A stretch of 64,000 nt of DNA from Sphingomonas sp. EC-HK361 (GTDB lineage Bacteria > Pseudomonadota > Alphaproteobacteria > Sphingomonadales > Sphingomonadaceae): assembly GCF_902498785.1 (NCBI RefSeq), contig NZ_LR701494.1, positions 620,001 to 684,000 of the forward strand. The letters run 5' to 3'. A program made the translations under genes and the position numbers. Shown here in pieces: positions 42,575-50,265 of the stretch (position 1 is the first letter of the stretch; each line of letters opens with the position of its first letter). The notes below the pieces were generated by a model. The model made no database searches, was not told the origin of the DNA, and saw only the letters and a program-made list of their open reading frames with translations.

Positions 42575-43273
42575 ATGCGGGATATCCGAAACATCGTCGT
42601 CCTGACCGGCGCGGGCATTTCCGCCGAGAGCGGCATCGCCACCTTTCGCGGCCCCGGCGGCTTGTGGGAGGGGCACCGTGTCGAGGATGTCTGCACGCCG
42701 CAAGCGCTCGCGCGCGATCCCGATCTCGTCCACCGCTTCTACGATCTGCGCCGCGCGGCACTCGCCGGGGTAGAGCCGAACCCCGCCCACCGCGCACTTG
42801 CCCGCCTCGACGCCGAATGGCCGGGCAAACTTCTGATCGTGACGCAGAACGTCGATGACCTCCACGAGCGCGCCGGTGCGCGGCGCCTGCTCCACATGCA
42901 CGGCGAGCTACGATCGGCACTATGTGCGGCGTGCGGCGCGCGCATCAAATGGAGCGGCGATCTGCCACCCGACACACCTTGCGCGGACTGTGGCGCGGCG
43001 ACGCTTCGCCCCGACATCGTCTTTTTTGGGGAGATGCCCTACGCAATGGAGCGCATCGAAGCCGCCCTCGCCCAAGCCGACCTGTTCGTGTCGATCGGTA
43101 CGTCAGGTGCGGTCTATCCCGCTGCCGGGTTCGTCCAGACTGCCCGCTATCACGGTGCCGAAACGCTGGAACTCAACCTCGATCCGTCGGAAGGCAGCGG
43201 GTGGTTCGGCCAGAGTCGCCTTGGTCCGGCGAGCGTGCTGGTGCCAGCGTGGGTGGACGAAGTGCTGCCTTAA
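42575..43273 (+). CDS. cobB: NAD-dependent protein deacylase (class III sirtuin, CobB type)
   Basis: The 232-residue enzyme removes acyl groups from lysines using NAD. It starts MRDIRNIVVLTGAGISAESG with the NAD-binding loop and FRGPGGLW. The catalytic His is in HMHGEL and the TQNVDDLHERAG motif is present. Four zinc cysteines lie in CAACG and CADCG. Tyr56 and Arg59 in FYDLRR match the Tyr-x-x-Arg pair of SIRT5/CobB-type enzymes that also remove succinyl or malonyl groups, so desuccinylase activity is plausible. The ATG at 42575 begins the family domain directly. A palindromic element follows the stop. Confidence 0.94.
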   Translation: MRDIRNIVVLTGAGISAESGIATFRGPGGLWEGHRVEDVCTPQALARDPDLVHRFYDLRRAALAGVEPNPAHRALARLDAEWPGKLLIVTQNVDDLHERAGARRLLHMHGELRSALCAACGARIKWSGDLPPDTPCADCGAATLRPDIVFFGEMPYAMERIEAALAQADLFVSIGTSGAVYPAAGFVQTARYHGAETLELNLDPSEGSGWFGQSRLGPASVLVPAWVDEVLP

Positions 43274-43275
43274 AA

Positions 43276-43330
43276 TGTGCTCCCGCGAAGGCGGGAGCCC
43301 AGTCTGGGTCCCCGCCTTCGCGGGGACACA
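43276..43330. repeat. Family 2a palindromic element (sirtuin-era)
   Basis: Two hairpins, CTCCCGCGAAGGCGGGAG and TCCCCGCCTTCGCGGGGA, flank the constant CCAGTCTGG core. It lies between two convergent stop codons and may serve as a bidirectional terminator. Confidence 0.85.
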
Positions 43331-43334
43331 CGCG

Positions 43335-44228
43335 CTACTCCACCCAATCCAGCCCGATATCGCGGTAGGTTGCACGGTCTTCGTCCCAGCCGGGCTTGAC
43401 CTTCACGTGCAGATACAGATGCACCGGCCGCTCCATCAGCTCGGTCAGCTGCGCGCGCGCCTTTGCGCCGATCTCCTTGATCCGCTGCCCGCCCTTGCCG
43501 AGGATGATCGCGCGCTGGGTCGGCCGCTCGACGAGAATCTGCTGGTGAATTTCGACCGATCCGTCCGCCCGCTCGTCGAATTTCTCGGTCTCGACGGTGC
43601 TCGCATAGGGCAGCTCGGCATGAAGCTGGAGATACAGCTGCTCGCGCGTCACCTCCGCCGCCAGCGCGCGTTCGGTCGCGTCAGACACCTGATCTTCGGG
43701 AAAGTGCCACGGCCCCGCCGGCATCGCCTTCGCAAAGGCGCGCTTCAATTCGGGCACGCCGTCGCCTGTTTCCGCGCTCACGAACCACGTCTCCGCGAAA
43801 GGAAGAATCGCGTTCAGCTTCTCGGCGTGAACGAGCAGCTTCTCCTTGGTCGCGATGTCGACCTTGTTGAGGATCAGATGCTTTGGTTCGGGCCGATCTT
43901 TCAGGCTCTCGGCGATCGCCGTCACCTTCTCCGGCAGCCCGCCCTTCCCGTCGACGACGAGCGCGATGACGTCAGCGCCCTCCGCCCCGCCCCACGCAGC
44001 CGCGACCATCGCGCGGTCGAGCCGTCGCCGAGGCTCGAAAATACCCGGCGTGTCGATGAGCAGCACCTGCGTGTCGCCCTCGATCGCAACGCCCATCAGC
44101 TTGGCGCGCGTCGTCTGCGCCTTGGGACTGACGATCGCGACCTTCTGCCCGACCAGCGCATTGACGAGGGTGGACTTGCCCGCATTGGGCGCGCCGACGA
44201 CGGCGACAAGGCCGCAGGATTGGGTCAT
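43335..44228 (-). CDS. era: GTPase Era
   Basis: Era binds the 3' end of 16S rRNA and helps 30S assembly. The 297-residue product has GAPNAGKSTLVNALVGQ (G1), the Thr of G2 in AQTTRAKLMG, DTPGIFEPRR (G3), LNKVD (G4) and SAETGDG (G5). A KH domain contains ILGKGGQRIKEIG. Its start overlaps the stop of the GIY-YIG gene (ATGA), whose 3' end consists of REP sequence. In most related operons rnc is followed directly by era; here the nuclease gene intervenes. Confidence 0.97.
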   Translation of the reverse strand: MTQSCGLVAVVGAPNAGKSTLVNALVGQKVAIVSPKAQTTRAKLMGVAIEGDTQVLLIDTPGIFEPRRRLDRAMVAAAWGGAEGADVIALVVDGKGGLPEKVTAIAESLKDRPEPKHLILNKVDIATKEKLLVHAEKLNAILPFAETWFVSAETGDGVPELKRAFAKAMPAGPWHFPEDQVSDATERALAAEVTREQLYLQLHAELPYASTVETEKFDERADGSVEIHQQILVERPTQRAIILGKGGQRIKEIGAKARAQLTELMERPVHLYLHVKVKPGWDEDRATYRDIGLDWVE

Positions 44229-44620
44229 GTGATTGTCTCGGTGTCAGGCCGCCCTTCGACAGGCTCAGGGCGAACGGATTTTTGAAGATCGCTCCAGCCT
44301 TTAGCCGTTCGCCCTGAGCTTGTCGAAGGGCGGCCAGCGCTATGACGATTCCGGGCTAGCAGCGAAACGCGGTCCCAGTCCCCGGCGATCAATGCTTCCT
44401 TCTTCGCGCGCGTCCAGCCCTTGATCCGACGCTCCACTTCCAGCGCCTCCAACCGAGTGGAGAAGTCCGCACTCCATACGAGCGAAACCGGCCGGCGATG
44501 CTTGGTGTGACCATCAATCGCGCCGGTATGATGCTGGCCGATCCGCGCTTCGAGGTTGTCGGTGTGGCCGCAATAGAAGCTGCCGTCGCCACACCGTAAA
44601 AGGTAACACCAGAAGGTCAT
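44225..44620 (-). CDS. GIY-YIG nuclease inserted between rnc and era
   Basis: A 131-residue product with an 85-residue GIY-YIG domain. It begins MTFWCYLLRCGDGSFYCGHT (modified GIY and YIG motifs), then LEARIGQHHTG, TRLEALEVERRIKGW with the Glu, and KKEALIAGDW. It is about 55% identical, without gaps, to the domain at 22738-22989. The last 40 residues are encoded by two REP arms (GRPSTSSGRT... and RPEPVEGRP...) and are unlikely to fold. Both ends overlap neighbouring genes by 4 bases (ATGA with rnc, ATGA with era). Cleavage target is unknown; a link with the flanking REP arms is proposed in the findings. Confidence 0.9.
   Translation of the reverse strand: MTFWCYLLRCGDGSFYCGHTDNLEARIGQHHTGAIDGHTKHRRPVSLVWSADFSTRLEALEVERRIKGWTRAKKEALIAGDWDRVSLLARNRHSAGRPSTSSGRTAKGWSDLQKSVRPEPVEGRPDTETIT
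44252..44330. repeat. REP-like pair, arms back to back, left side of GIY-YIG cassette 2
   Basis: Arms at 44252-44277 (CCCTTCGACAGGCTCAGGGC...) and 44305-44330 (CCGTTCGCCCTGAGCTTGTC...), both with stem CCC/GGG. Their order is opposite to that in the other pairs: the GAACGG ends face each other. The 44305 arm mirrors the arm at 44650. Confidence 0.88.
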
Positions 44621-45339
44621 CCGCCCGACCTCGATTTGCGCGAAGGTCGCCCTTCGACCGGCTCAGGGCTAACGGTCCGGGTCAGGTCCTTCAGCAACGC
44701 CGCCGCCGCGGCCGTCTCCGCCTCCTGCTTGCTGGCGCCCGTTGCGGTCGCCTCGGTCAGCTTGGGAATCGCGACACGGATCGTGAAGCGCGGCGCGTGC
44801 CCGGGGCCCGAACGGTCCGTGATCTCGTAAACCGGTGGCTTGCGGTTGTTCGCCGCCGCCCATTCCTGGAGCGCGGACTTCGGATGATGCGGCACCGCGG
44901 CGTCGGCGAGAATACGGTCTGCCCAAAGGCGGCGGACGACACCGCGCGCAGTATCGAGCCCGGCCTCCAAATAGAGCGCGCCGAGCAGCGCCTCCATCAC
45001 ATCGCCAAGCACATTGTCGCTGTCCGCCGCACCGTCGTCGCGCGCCTGCTTGCCCAGCCGCAGCCGTTCGGGCACGCCCAGCCCACGCGCGACCTCGGCG
45101 CAAACAGCGCCGGTGACGAGCGCATTGAAGCGCTTCGACAATTTGCCTTCGCTTTCCTGGGGGAAGACCGCGTAAAGCCACTCCGAAACGGTCAGCCCCA
45201 AAACGCGGTCGCCCAGAAATTCTAGGCGCTCATAGGTGTCAGCGGCGCGGCTGCCGTGCGTCAGTGCGCGCTCGAACAGGGCCGGGTCGCGGGCCGTATG
45301 CCCGAAGATCGATGCGACCCAATCGGCGACTTTGTTCAA
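44617..45339 (-). CDS. rnc: Ribonuclease III
   Basis: RNase III cuts double-stranded RNA, including rRNA precursors. The 240-residue product has the signature YERLEFLGDRVLGLTVSEW, the second acidic site DVMEALLGALYLEAG, and a double-stranded RNA-binding domain (PKSALQEWAAANNRKPPVYE ... GASKQEAETAAAAALL). The start is TTG at 45339, overlapping the lepB stop (TTGA). An in-frame ATG at 45381 or 45399 would overlap lepB by more. The last 20 residues (SPEPVEGRPSRKSRSGG) come from a REP arm that borders the inserted nuclease gene, so the native C-terminus has been replaced or extended. Confidence 0.95.
   Translation of the reverse strand: MNKVADWVASIFGHTARDPALFERALTHGSRAADTYERLEFLGDRVLGLTVSEWLYAVFPQESEGKLSKRFNALVTGAVCAEVARGLGVPERLRLGKQARDDGAADSDNVLGDVMEALLGALYLEAGLDTARGVVRRLWADRILADAAVPHHPKSALQEWAAANNRKPPVYEITDRSGPGHAPRFTIRVAIPKLTEATATGASKQEAETAAAAALLKDLTRTVSPEPVEGRPSRKSRSGG
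44650..44675. repeat. REP-like single arm, right side of GIY-YIG cassette 2
   Basis: CCCTTCGACCGGCTCAGGGC followed by TAACGG. It is inverted relative to the arm at 44305-44330 and lies within the 3' end of rnc, 29 bases upstream of the nuclease start codon. Confidence 0.88.
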
Positions 45340-46166
45340 AAGCCCATCCCGATCCGGTGCCAGCGCGCGGCCGAGAACCATGTCCACGGCAGGAACCAAT
45401 TGGCCGAACCGTCGGTCGAGAAGAAGCCGACCACCGCCTTGCCCTCGATATTCTCCATCGGGACATAGCCGAATCCGCCCGCCGCCTGGCTGAACCGGCT
45501 GTCTTCCGAATTGTCGCGGTTGTCGCCCATCAGGAAGACGTGGCCGGCGGGCACCGTATAGACCTCGGTATCGTCGACGATCGTCTGGCCAAGATCGAGA
45601 ACGTTGTAGCTCTTGCCGTTCGGCAGCGTCTCACGAAACTGCGGGAAGTGGCACACGGTCTGCCCATTCTGCGCCACGCTCTGGAACTGGCCATCGCACG
45701 AGAAATTCGGGGTTACCGGCACGATGAAATCGGGCTGTGCGACCTTCGGCACCGGCTTGCCGTTCAGGATGAGCTGCCCGCCACGCATCTGGATCGTATC
45801 GCCGGGAATGCCGATCACCCGCTTGATGACGTCATGGTCGTTCGCCGGCGGGCCGCGGAAGACCACCGTATCGCCCGGGGTCGGCGTCCGTCCGAACAGC
45901 CGCCCCGGAATCGGCGGGAAGCCGAACGGCAGGCTCCAGCGCGAATAGCCGTAGTTCCATTTCGAGATGAACAGATAATCGCCGATCAGCAGGCGCGGCA
46001 GCATCGACTCGCTGGGAATGCTGAACGGCGAAAAGACGAAGCTGCGAAAGATCAGCACGACGAGTGCGAGTTTCAGCAGGAAACGCCACGTGTCGCCTGC
46101 CTCCGATCGCTTGGCGGCGGGCTTCGGCGCGGTGGTCGCCGGGGCTGCTGTGTCGGTATCGGTCAT
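45336..46166 (-). CDS. lepB: Signal peptidase I
   Basis: LepB cleaves signal peptides from exported proteins. The 276-residue product has one N-terminal membrane segment (FLLKLALVVLIFRSFVFSPF), the catalytic Ser in IPSESMLP, the catalytic Lys in DVIKRVIGIPGD, and the late GHVFLMGDNRDNSEDSR box. The start at 46166 (MTDTDTAAPA) gives a short cytoplasmic tail; the longer frame to 46250 overlaps the divergent promoter region. The stop overlaps the rnc start. The order lepB-rnc-era is the usual one in proteobacteria. It is divergent from pgi over 101 bases. Confidence 0.96.
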   Translation of the reverse strand: MTDTDTAAPATTAPKPAAKRSEAGDTWRFLLKLALVVLIFRSFVFSPFSIPSESMLPRLLIGDYLFISKWNYGYSRWSLPFGFPPIPGRLFGRTPTPGDTVVFRGPPANDHDVIKRVIGIPGDTIQMRGGQLILNGKPVPKVAQPDFIVPVTPNFSCDGQFQSVAQNGQTVCHFPQFRETLPNGKSYNVLDLGQTIVDDTEVYTVPAGHVFLMGDNRDNSEDSRFSQAAGGFGYVPMENIEGKAVVGFFSTDGSANWFLPWTWFSAARWHRIGMGF

Positions 46167-46267
46167 CGGGTGTGCGGTTTGCGAGGGCGCGGAACCCGCG
46201 TCAAGCGGTGGCGCGTTGTGCGCGGGGACGCTAGAGCGCGCCCATCCCAAATCCGGAGACTCACGAC

Positions 46268-47755
46268 ATGGCAGACTGGTCGAAGATCGAGGCGCTTCCC
46301 GCGACGAAGCTGGAACAGCTGTTCGCCGACGATGCGGACCGACTGTCTCGCCTCAGCCTCGGTGTCGCCGGCATCCATTTCGACTTTTCCAAGACGCACC
46401 TGACCATGGACGCGATTACGGCGTTCGAACAGCTCGCCAGGGAAACGGACCTCGCGGGGCGCCGTGAGGCGATGTTCACCGGCAGCCACGTCAACGTCAC
46501 CGAGGATCGCCCTGTCGAGCATACCGCGGAACGCGGCGAGGGCCTGCCCGACAGCGTTGCGCGCGCCGGCGCCTATCACGCCCGGATGCGCGCGCTCATC
46601 GACGCGATCGAATCGGACGCACTCGGCCCGGTCCGCCACATCCTCCACGTCGGCATCGGCGGCTCAGCGCTCGGCCCGCATCTCCTCGTTGATGCGCTGG
46701 GGCGCGAGGACAAGCGTTACGACGTCGCGATCGTGTCCAACGTCGATGGCATCGCGCTGGAGGATGTGTTCGAGCGTTTCGATCCCGCCGCAACGCTGCT
46801 GGTGGTTGCGTCCAAGACCTTCACCACGACCGAAACGATGATGAACGCCGAAAGCGTGATCGCGTGGATGACCGAACACGGCGTCGAGGACCCCTATGGC
46901 CGCGTGGTCGCGCTCACCGCTTCGCCCGACAAGGCGACCGAATGGGGGGTCGACGAAACCCGCGTGCTCCCGTTCAGCGAGGGCGTGGGCGGACGGTATT
47001 CGCTCTGGTCCTCGATCGGCTTCCCGGCAGCGCTGGCGCTAGGCTGGGATGCCTTCGAGCAACTGCTCGATGGCGCGGCCGAGATGGACCGCCACTTCCG
47101 CCTCTCAGCGCTGCACGAGAACGCCCCCGCGCTCGCCGCCTTCGCCGACCTCTATTATACGCAGGTCCGCCATGCCGAGACCCGCGCGCCCTTCGCCTAT
47201 GACGAGCGCCTGCGCCTCCTGCCGAGCTACCTCCAGCAGCTCGAAATGGAGTCGAACGGCAAGGGCGTCACGATCGAGGGCAAGCCCGTGGGCCGTCCGA
47301 CCGCAGCGATCACCTGGGGCGGGGTCGGCACCGATGCCCAGCATGCGGTGTTCCAGCTGCTTCATCAGGGCACCCACCTCATCCCCGTCGAGTTCATCGC
47401 CGTGATCGAGGCGGGCGACACGCTCGACGAGGGCCACCACAAGCAGCTCCTTCTCAACGCCTTCGCGCAAGGCGGCGCGCTGATGAAGGGCAAGCAGGTC
47501 GACGATCCCGCGCGCAGCTATTCCGGCGACCGTCCGTCCTCGACGCTGTTGCTCGATCAGTGCGACCCGCGCACGCTCGGCGCGCTCATCGCCTTCTACG
47601 AACACCGCGTCTTCGTGAACGGTGTGCTTCTCAACATCAATTCCTTCGACCAGTTCGGCGTCGAGCTCGGCAAGGAAATGGCGAAGGAAGCCGCGAAGGG
47701 CGGGGGCGACTTCGACCCCTCGACGAACGACCTCATCAAGCGGGCGTTCGGCTAG
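46268..47755 (+). CDS. pgi: Glucose-6-phosphate isomerase
   Basis: Pgi interconverts glucose-6-phosphate and fructose-6-phosphate. In an organism using the Entner-Doudoroff route it mainly serves gluconeogenesis and cyclic flux. The 495-residue product shows HVGIGGSALGPHLLVDAL, VVASKTFTTTETMMNAES, GVGGRYSLWSSIGFPAAL, and the catalytic HQGTHLIP region with GHHKQLLLNAF. Length is a little under the Escherichia coli form. It precedes gor, with a palindromic element between the genes. The start is ATG at 46268 in the divergent gap with lepB. Confidence 0.97.
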   Translation: MADWSKIEALPATKLEQLFADDADRLSRLSLGVAGIHFDFSKTHLTMDAITAFEQLARETDLAGRREAMFTGSHVNVTEDRPVEHTAERGEGLPDSVARAGAYHARMRALIDAIESDALGPVRHILHVGIGGSALGPHLLVDALGREDKRYDVAIVSNVDGIALEDVFERFDPAATLLVVASKTFTTTETMMNAESVIAWMTEHGVEDPYGRVVALTASPDKATEWGVDETRVLPFSEGVGGRYSLWSSIGFPAALALGWDAFEQLLDGAAEMDRHFRLSALHENAPALAAFADLYYTQVRHAETRAPFAYDERLRLLPSYLQQLEMESNGKGVTIEGKPVGRPTAAITWGGVGTDAQHAVFQLLHQGTHLIPVEFIAVIEAGDTLDEGHHKQLLLNAFAQGGALMKGKQVDDPARSYSGDRPSSTLLLDQCDPRTLGALIAFYEHRVFVNGVLLNINSFDQFGVELGKEMAKEAAKGGGDFDPSTNDLIKRAFG

Positions 47756-47766
47756 ATCACCCCACA

Positions 47767-47822
47767 ATGTGCTCCCGCGAAGGCGGGAGCCCAGTCTGGA
47801 TCCCCGCCTTCGCGGGGATACA
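47767..47822. repeat. Family 2a palindromic element (pgi-gor)
   Basis: CTCCCGCGAAGGCGGGAG and ATCCCCGCCTTCGCGGGGAT flank CCAGTCTGG. It sits between two genes transcribed in the same direction. Confidence 0.85.
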
Positions 47823-47840
47823 TCGCGTCCGGAGACCGAA

Positions 47841-49190
47841 ATGCCCGATTACGACTACGACCTCTTCGTCATCGGCGCCGGCTCGGGCGGCACCCGCGCG
47901 AGCCGAGTCGCCGCCGCCCACGGCGCGCGCGTGGCCGTCGCCGAGGAATACCGCGTCGGCGGCACGTGCGTGATCCGCGGCTGCGTCCCCAAGAAGCTCC
48001 TCGTCTACGGCGCCCACTTCGCCGAGGATTTGAAGGACGCCAGGCGCTTCGGCTGGCAAGTGCCGGACGAATGCGAGTTCAGCTGGACGACGCTGCGCGA
48101 CAACGTGCTGTCCGAGGTCGATCGGCTCAACACCGCCTACACCAACACCCTAGAAAGCCACCACGTCGAGATCATTCCCCAGCGCGCCACCGTCTCTGGC
48201 CCCAACGAAGTAACGCTCGCCGACGGCACGAGGAAGACCGCAGGTAAAATCCTGATCGCGGTCGGCGCGCACCCAGCTGTCCCCACCTGCCCCGGCCACG
48301 AACACGGCATCACCTCGAACGAGGCATTCCATCTCGATGCGATCCCAAAGCGCGTTCTGATCGCGGGCGCCGGCTATATCGCCAACGAATTCGCCGGCAT
48401 CTTCCACCAGTTCGGCGCGCACGTCATCCTCATCAACCGCACCGATGTGATCCTGCGCGGCTATGACGAGTCGATCCGCGACCGCCTGCTCCAGGTCTCG
48501 CTCGCCAAGGGGATCGAGTTCAAGTTCAACGCGGCATTCCAGGGCATCGACAAGAGCGACGACGGCTGCCTGACGGTCAAGCTGAAGGGTCACGAGCCGG
48601 TCACGGTCGATCTCGTGATGTTCGCGACCGGTCGCCTGCCAAACACCAGGGGACTCGGGCTCGAATCCGCCGGGGTCGAACTGGACGAGGCCGGCGCGAT
48701 CAAGGTCGACGACGACAACCAGTCGACCTGCCCGTCGATCTACGCGGTCGGCGACGTGACCAACCGCGTCCAGCTCACCCCCGTCGCGATCCGCGAGGGG
48801 CAGGCCTTCGCCGACAGCGTCTTCGGGGGCAAACCCACGCGCGTCGATTATGGCTGCATTCCCTCCGCCGTCTTCAGCCACCCGCCGATGGCGGGCGTCG
48901 GCATGACGGAGAGCCAGGCCAAACAGACGCTCGGCTCAGTCCGGGTCTATACGTCGGATTTCCGCCCGATGAAGAACGTTCTGGCGAACCGTAACGAACG
49001 CGCGCTCTACAAAATGGTCTGCGACGGCGACAGCGGCCGTGTCGTTGGTCTACACATGATCGGCCCCGACGCGCCCGAGATCCTTCAGGCGGCGGCGATC
49101 GCGGTCAAGGCGGGCCTCACCAAGGACCAGTTCGACCAGACCGTCGCGCTCCACCCGAGCATGGCCGAGGAGCTTGTTCTATTGCGCTAA
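47841..49190 (+). CDS. gor: Glutathione-disulfide reductase
   Basis: Gor reduces oxidised glutathione with NADPH. The 449-residue flavoprotein has the FAD motif [14 protein letters not shown], the redox pair in GGTCVIRGCVPKKLLVYGA, the pyridine-nucleotide motif VLIAGAGYIANEFAGIF, IYAVGDVTNRVQLTPVA, and the C-terminal catalytic His in VALHPSMAEELV. The CVIRGCVPKK form and length separate it from dihydrolipoamide or mercuric reductases. The NADPH it needs can come from zwf, encoded 5 kb downstream. The ATG at 47841 is preferred; the frame upstream overlaps pgi. Confidence 0.96.
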   Translation: MPDYDYDLFVIGAGSGGTRASRVAAAHGARVAVAEEYRVGGTCVIRGCVPKKLLVYGAHFAEDLKDARRFGWQVPDECEFSWTTLRDNVLSEVDRLNTAYTNTLESHHVEIIPQRATVSGPNEVTLADGTRKTAGKILIAVGAHPAVPTCPGHEHGITSNEAFHLDAIPKRVLIAGAGYIANEFAGIFHQFGAHVILINRTDVILRGYDESIRDRLLQVSLAKGIEFKFNAAFQGIDKSDDGCLTVKLKGHEPVTVDLVMFATGRLPNTRGLGLESAGVELDEAGAIKVDDDNQSTCPSIYAVGDVTNRVQLTPVAIREGQAFADSVFGGKPTRVDYGCIPSAVFSHPPMAGVGMTESQAKQTLGSVRVYTSDFRPMKNVLANRNERALYKMVCDGDSGRVVGLHMIGPDAPEILQAAAIAVKAGLTKDQFDQTVALHPSMAEELVLLR

Positions 49191-49194
49191 TTTC

Positions 49195-49330
49195 CGTCAC
49201 CCCAGCGAAGGCTGGGGTCTATGGCTCTATCGGGGTGGGGCGTCGGCCAGACATGGACCCCAGCCTTCGGCCTACGGCCGAAGTTTATCCTGAGCGCCTG
49301 CCTTGCAGGCAGTCGAAGGGCTGGGGTGAC
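49195..49330. repeat. Composite palindromic element (family 2b with a nested unit)
   Basis: The outer part is a family 2b element: GTCACCCCAGCGAAGGCTGG at the left and GGCTGGGGTGAC at the right. The right hairpin is interrupted by a nested unit from about 49265 to 49319 that carries TTCGGCCTACGGCCGAA and CCTGCCTTGCAGGCAG hairpins and ends GTCGAAGGG. It lies between the convergent gor and yhhQ genes. Confidence 0.8.
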
Positions 49331-49338
49331 AACGACGC

Positions 49339-50088
49339 TTACACCCGCGCCCGGAACGGCGTGAAATCGGTATCGCGGTCAAACACGTCGATGCCTTCGC
49401 GCCTTTTCAGGAAACCGACGACCGCATAGGTCACGGGCGTCAGTAGCACCTCCCAGCCGACCTTCAGCGCCCACTGGGTGAACAGCACCTTCACGACCAA
49501 TGCGTTGGTCCACCCCTCCGCGCCCCAGAACGCCAGCGGATAGAAGATCGCGCTGTCCACCGCCTGCCCGGCGATCGTCGATCCGATCGTGCGGGTCCAC
49601 AGATGCCGGCCGCCCGTCCAGATCTTCATCCGCGCCAGCACGAACGAGTTGACGAACTCCCCCGCCCAGAAGGCGCAGACGCTGGCGAACACGATCCGCG
49701 GCACCTGCCCGAAGATCACCTCATACGCCGCCTGGTTCTTCCAGTCGGGCGCAGGCGGCAGCTTGACGACCACCCAGGCCATGAACGCCATGAACACGAC
49801 CGCCGCGAACCCCGCCCAGATCACCCGCCGGGCGCGCGCATAGCCATAGACCTCGGTCAGCACGTCGCCGATGACGTAGCTGACGGGGAAGAACAGGATG
49901 CCCGCCCCGAACGGCCAGTCGCCGATGACCGGCAGGTTCACGACCGCGACCTTGCCGGCGCCGATGACGTTCGACAGCAGCAGGATCGCGACGAACGCCG
50001 CCATCACGAAGTCATAGTAACGGAAATTCGCGCCGCCGAGCGTGCTCGCGTCGGTCGCGCGCGGCCTGTCCTGAGCCCCCTCGATCAT
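49339..50088 (-). CDS. yhhQ: Queuosine precursor transporter (YhhQ/VUT family)
   Basis: A 249-residue inner-membrane protein with six predicted helices. Family motifs are FVAILLLSNVIGAGKVAV, GILFFPVSYVIGDVLTEVYGY, FWAGEFVNSFVLARMKIWTGG and TIGSTIAGQAVDSAIFYPLAF. YhhQ takes up 7-cyano-7-deazaguanine for queuosine synthesis in Escherichia coli. The C-terminus is a short polar tail (GIDVFDRDTDFTPFR). No queuosine gene is adjacent. The start at 50088 allows about 25 polar residues before the first helix. It converges on gor with a composite palindrome between. Confidence 0.9.
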   Translation of the reverse strand: MIEGAQDRPRATDASTLGGANFRYYDFVMAAFVAILLLSNVIGAGKVAVVNLPVIGDWPFGAGILFFPVSYVIGDVLTEVYGYARARRVIWAGFAAVVFMAFMAWVVVKLPPAPDWKNQAAYEVIFGQVPRIVFASVCAFWAGEFVNSFVLARMKIWTGGRHLWTRTIGSTIAGQAVDSAIFYPLAFWGAEGWTNALVVKVLFTQWALKVGWEVLLTPVTYAVVGFLKRREGIDVFDRDTDFTPFRARV

Positions 50089-50144
50089 GGCGAGGTTATG
50101 CTGCCGGTTTCACTCGCGCGCAATTGCCGCTAGCAGGGCCGCGG

Positions 50145-50221
50145 GCGCCCGTAGCTCAGATGGATAGAGCAAGGAGCTTCTACCTCCTTGGTCGGGGGTT
50201 CGAATCCCTCCGGGCGCGCCA
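50145..50221 (+). tRNA. tRNA-Arg (anticodon TCT)
   Basis: GCGCCCG pairs with CGGGCGC, followed by G and encoded CCA. The anticodon stem AAGGAG/CTCCTT encloses CTTCTAC, giving TCT. The T-arm is GGGGGTTCGAATCCCTC. Confidence 0.96.
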
Positions 50222-50265
50222 CCAATTCCCGGTTATCCGCGCCAAGTGGTCCGGCGCCGTGATTT

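Noticed and set aside
44225-44620. GIY-YIG gene as an intron-homing endonuclease or restriction enzyme
   Set aside because: Neighbouring genes rnc and era are intact with no intron structure, and there is no methyltransferase partner of the restriction type. The protein is a short single-domain form.
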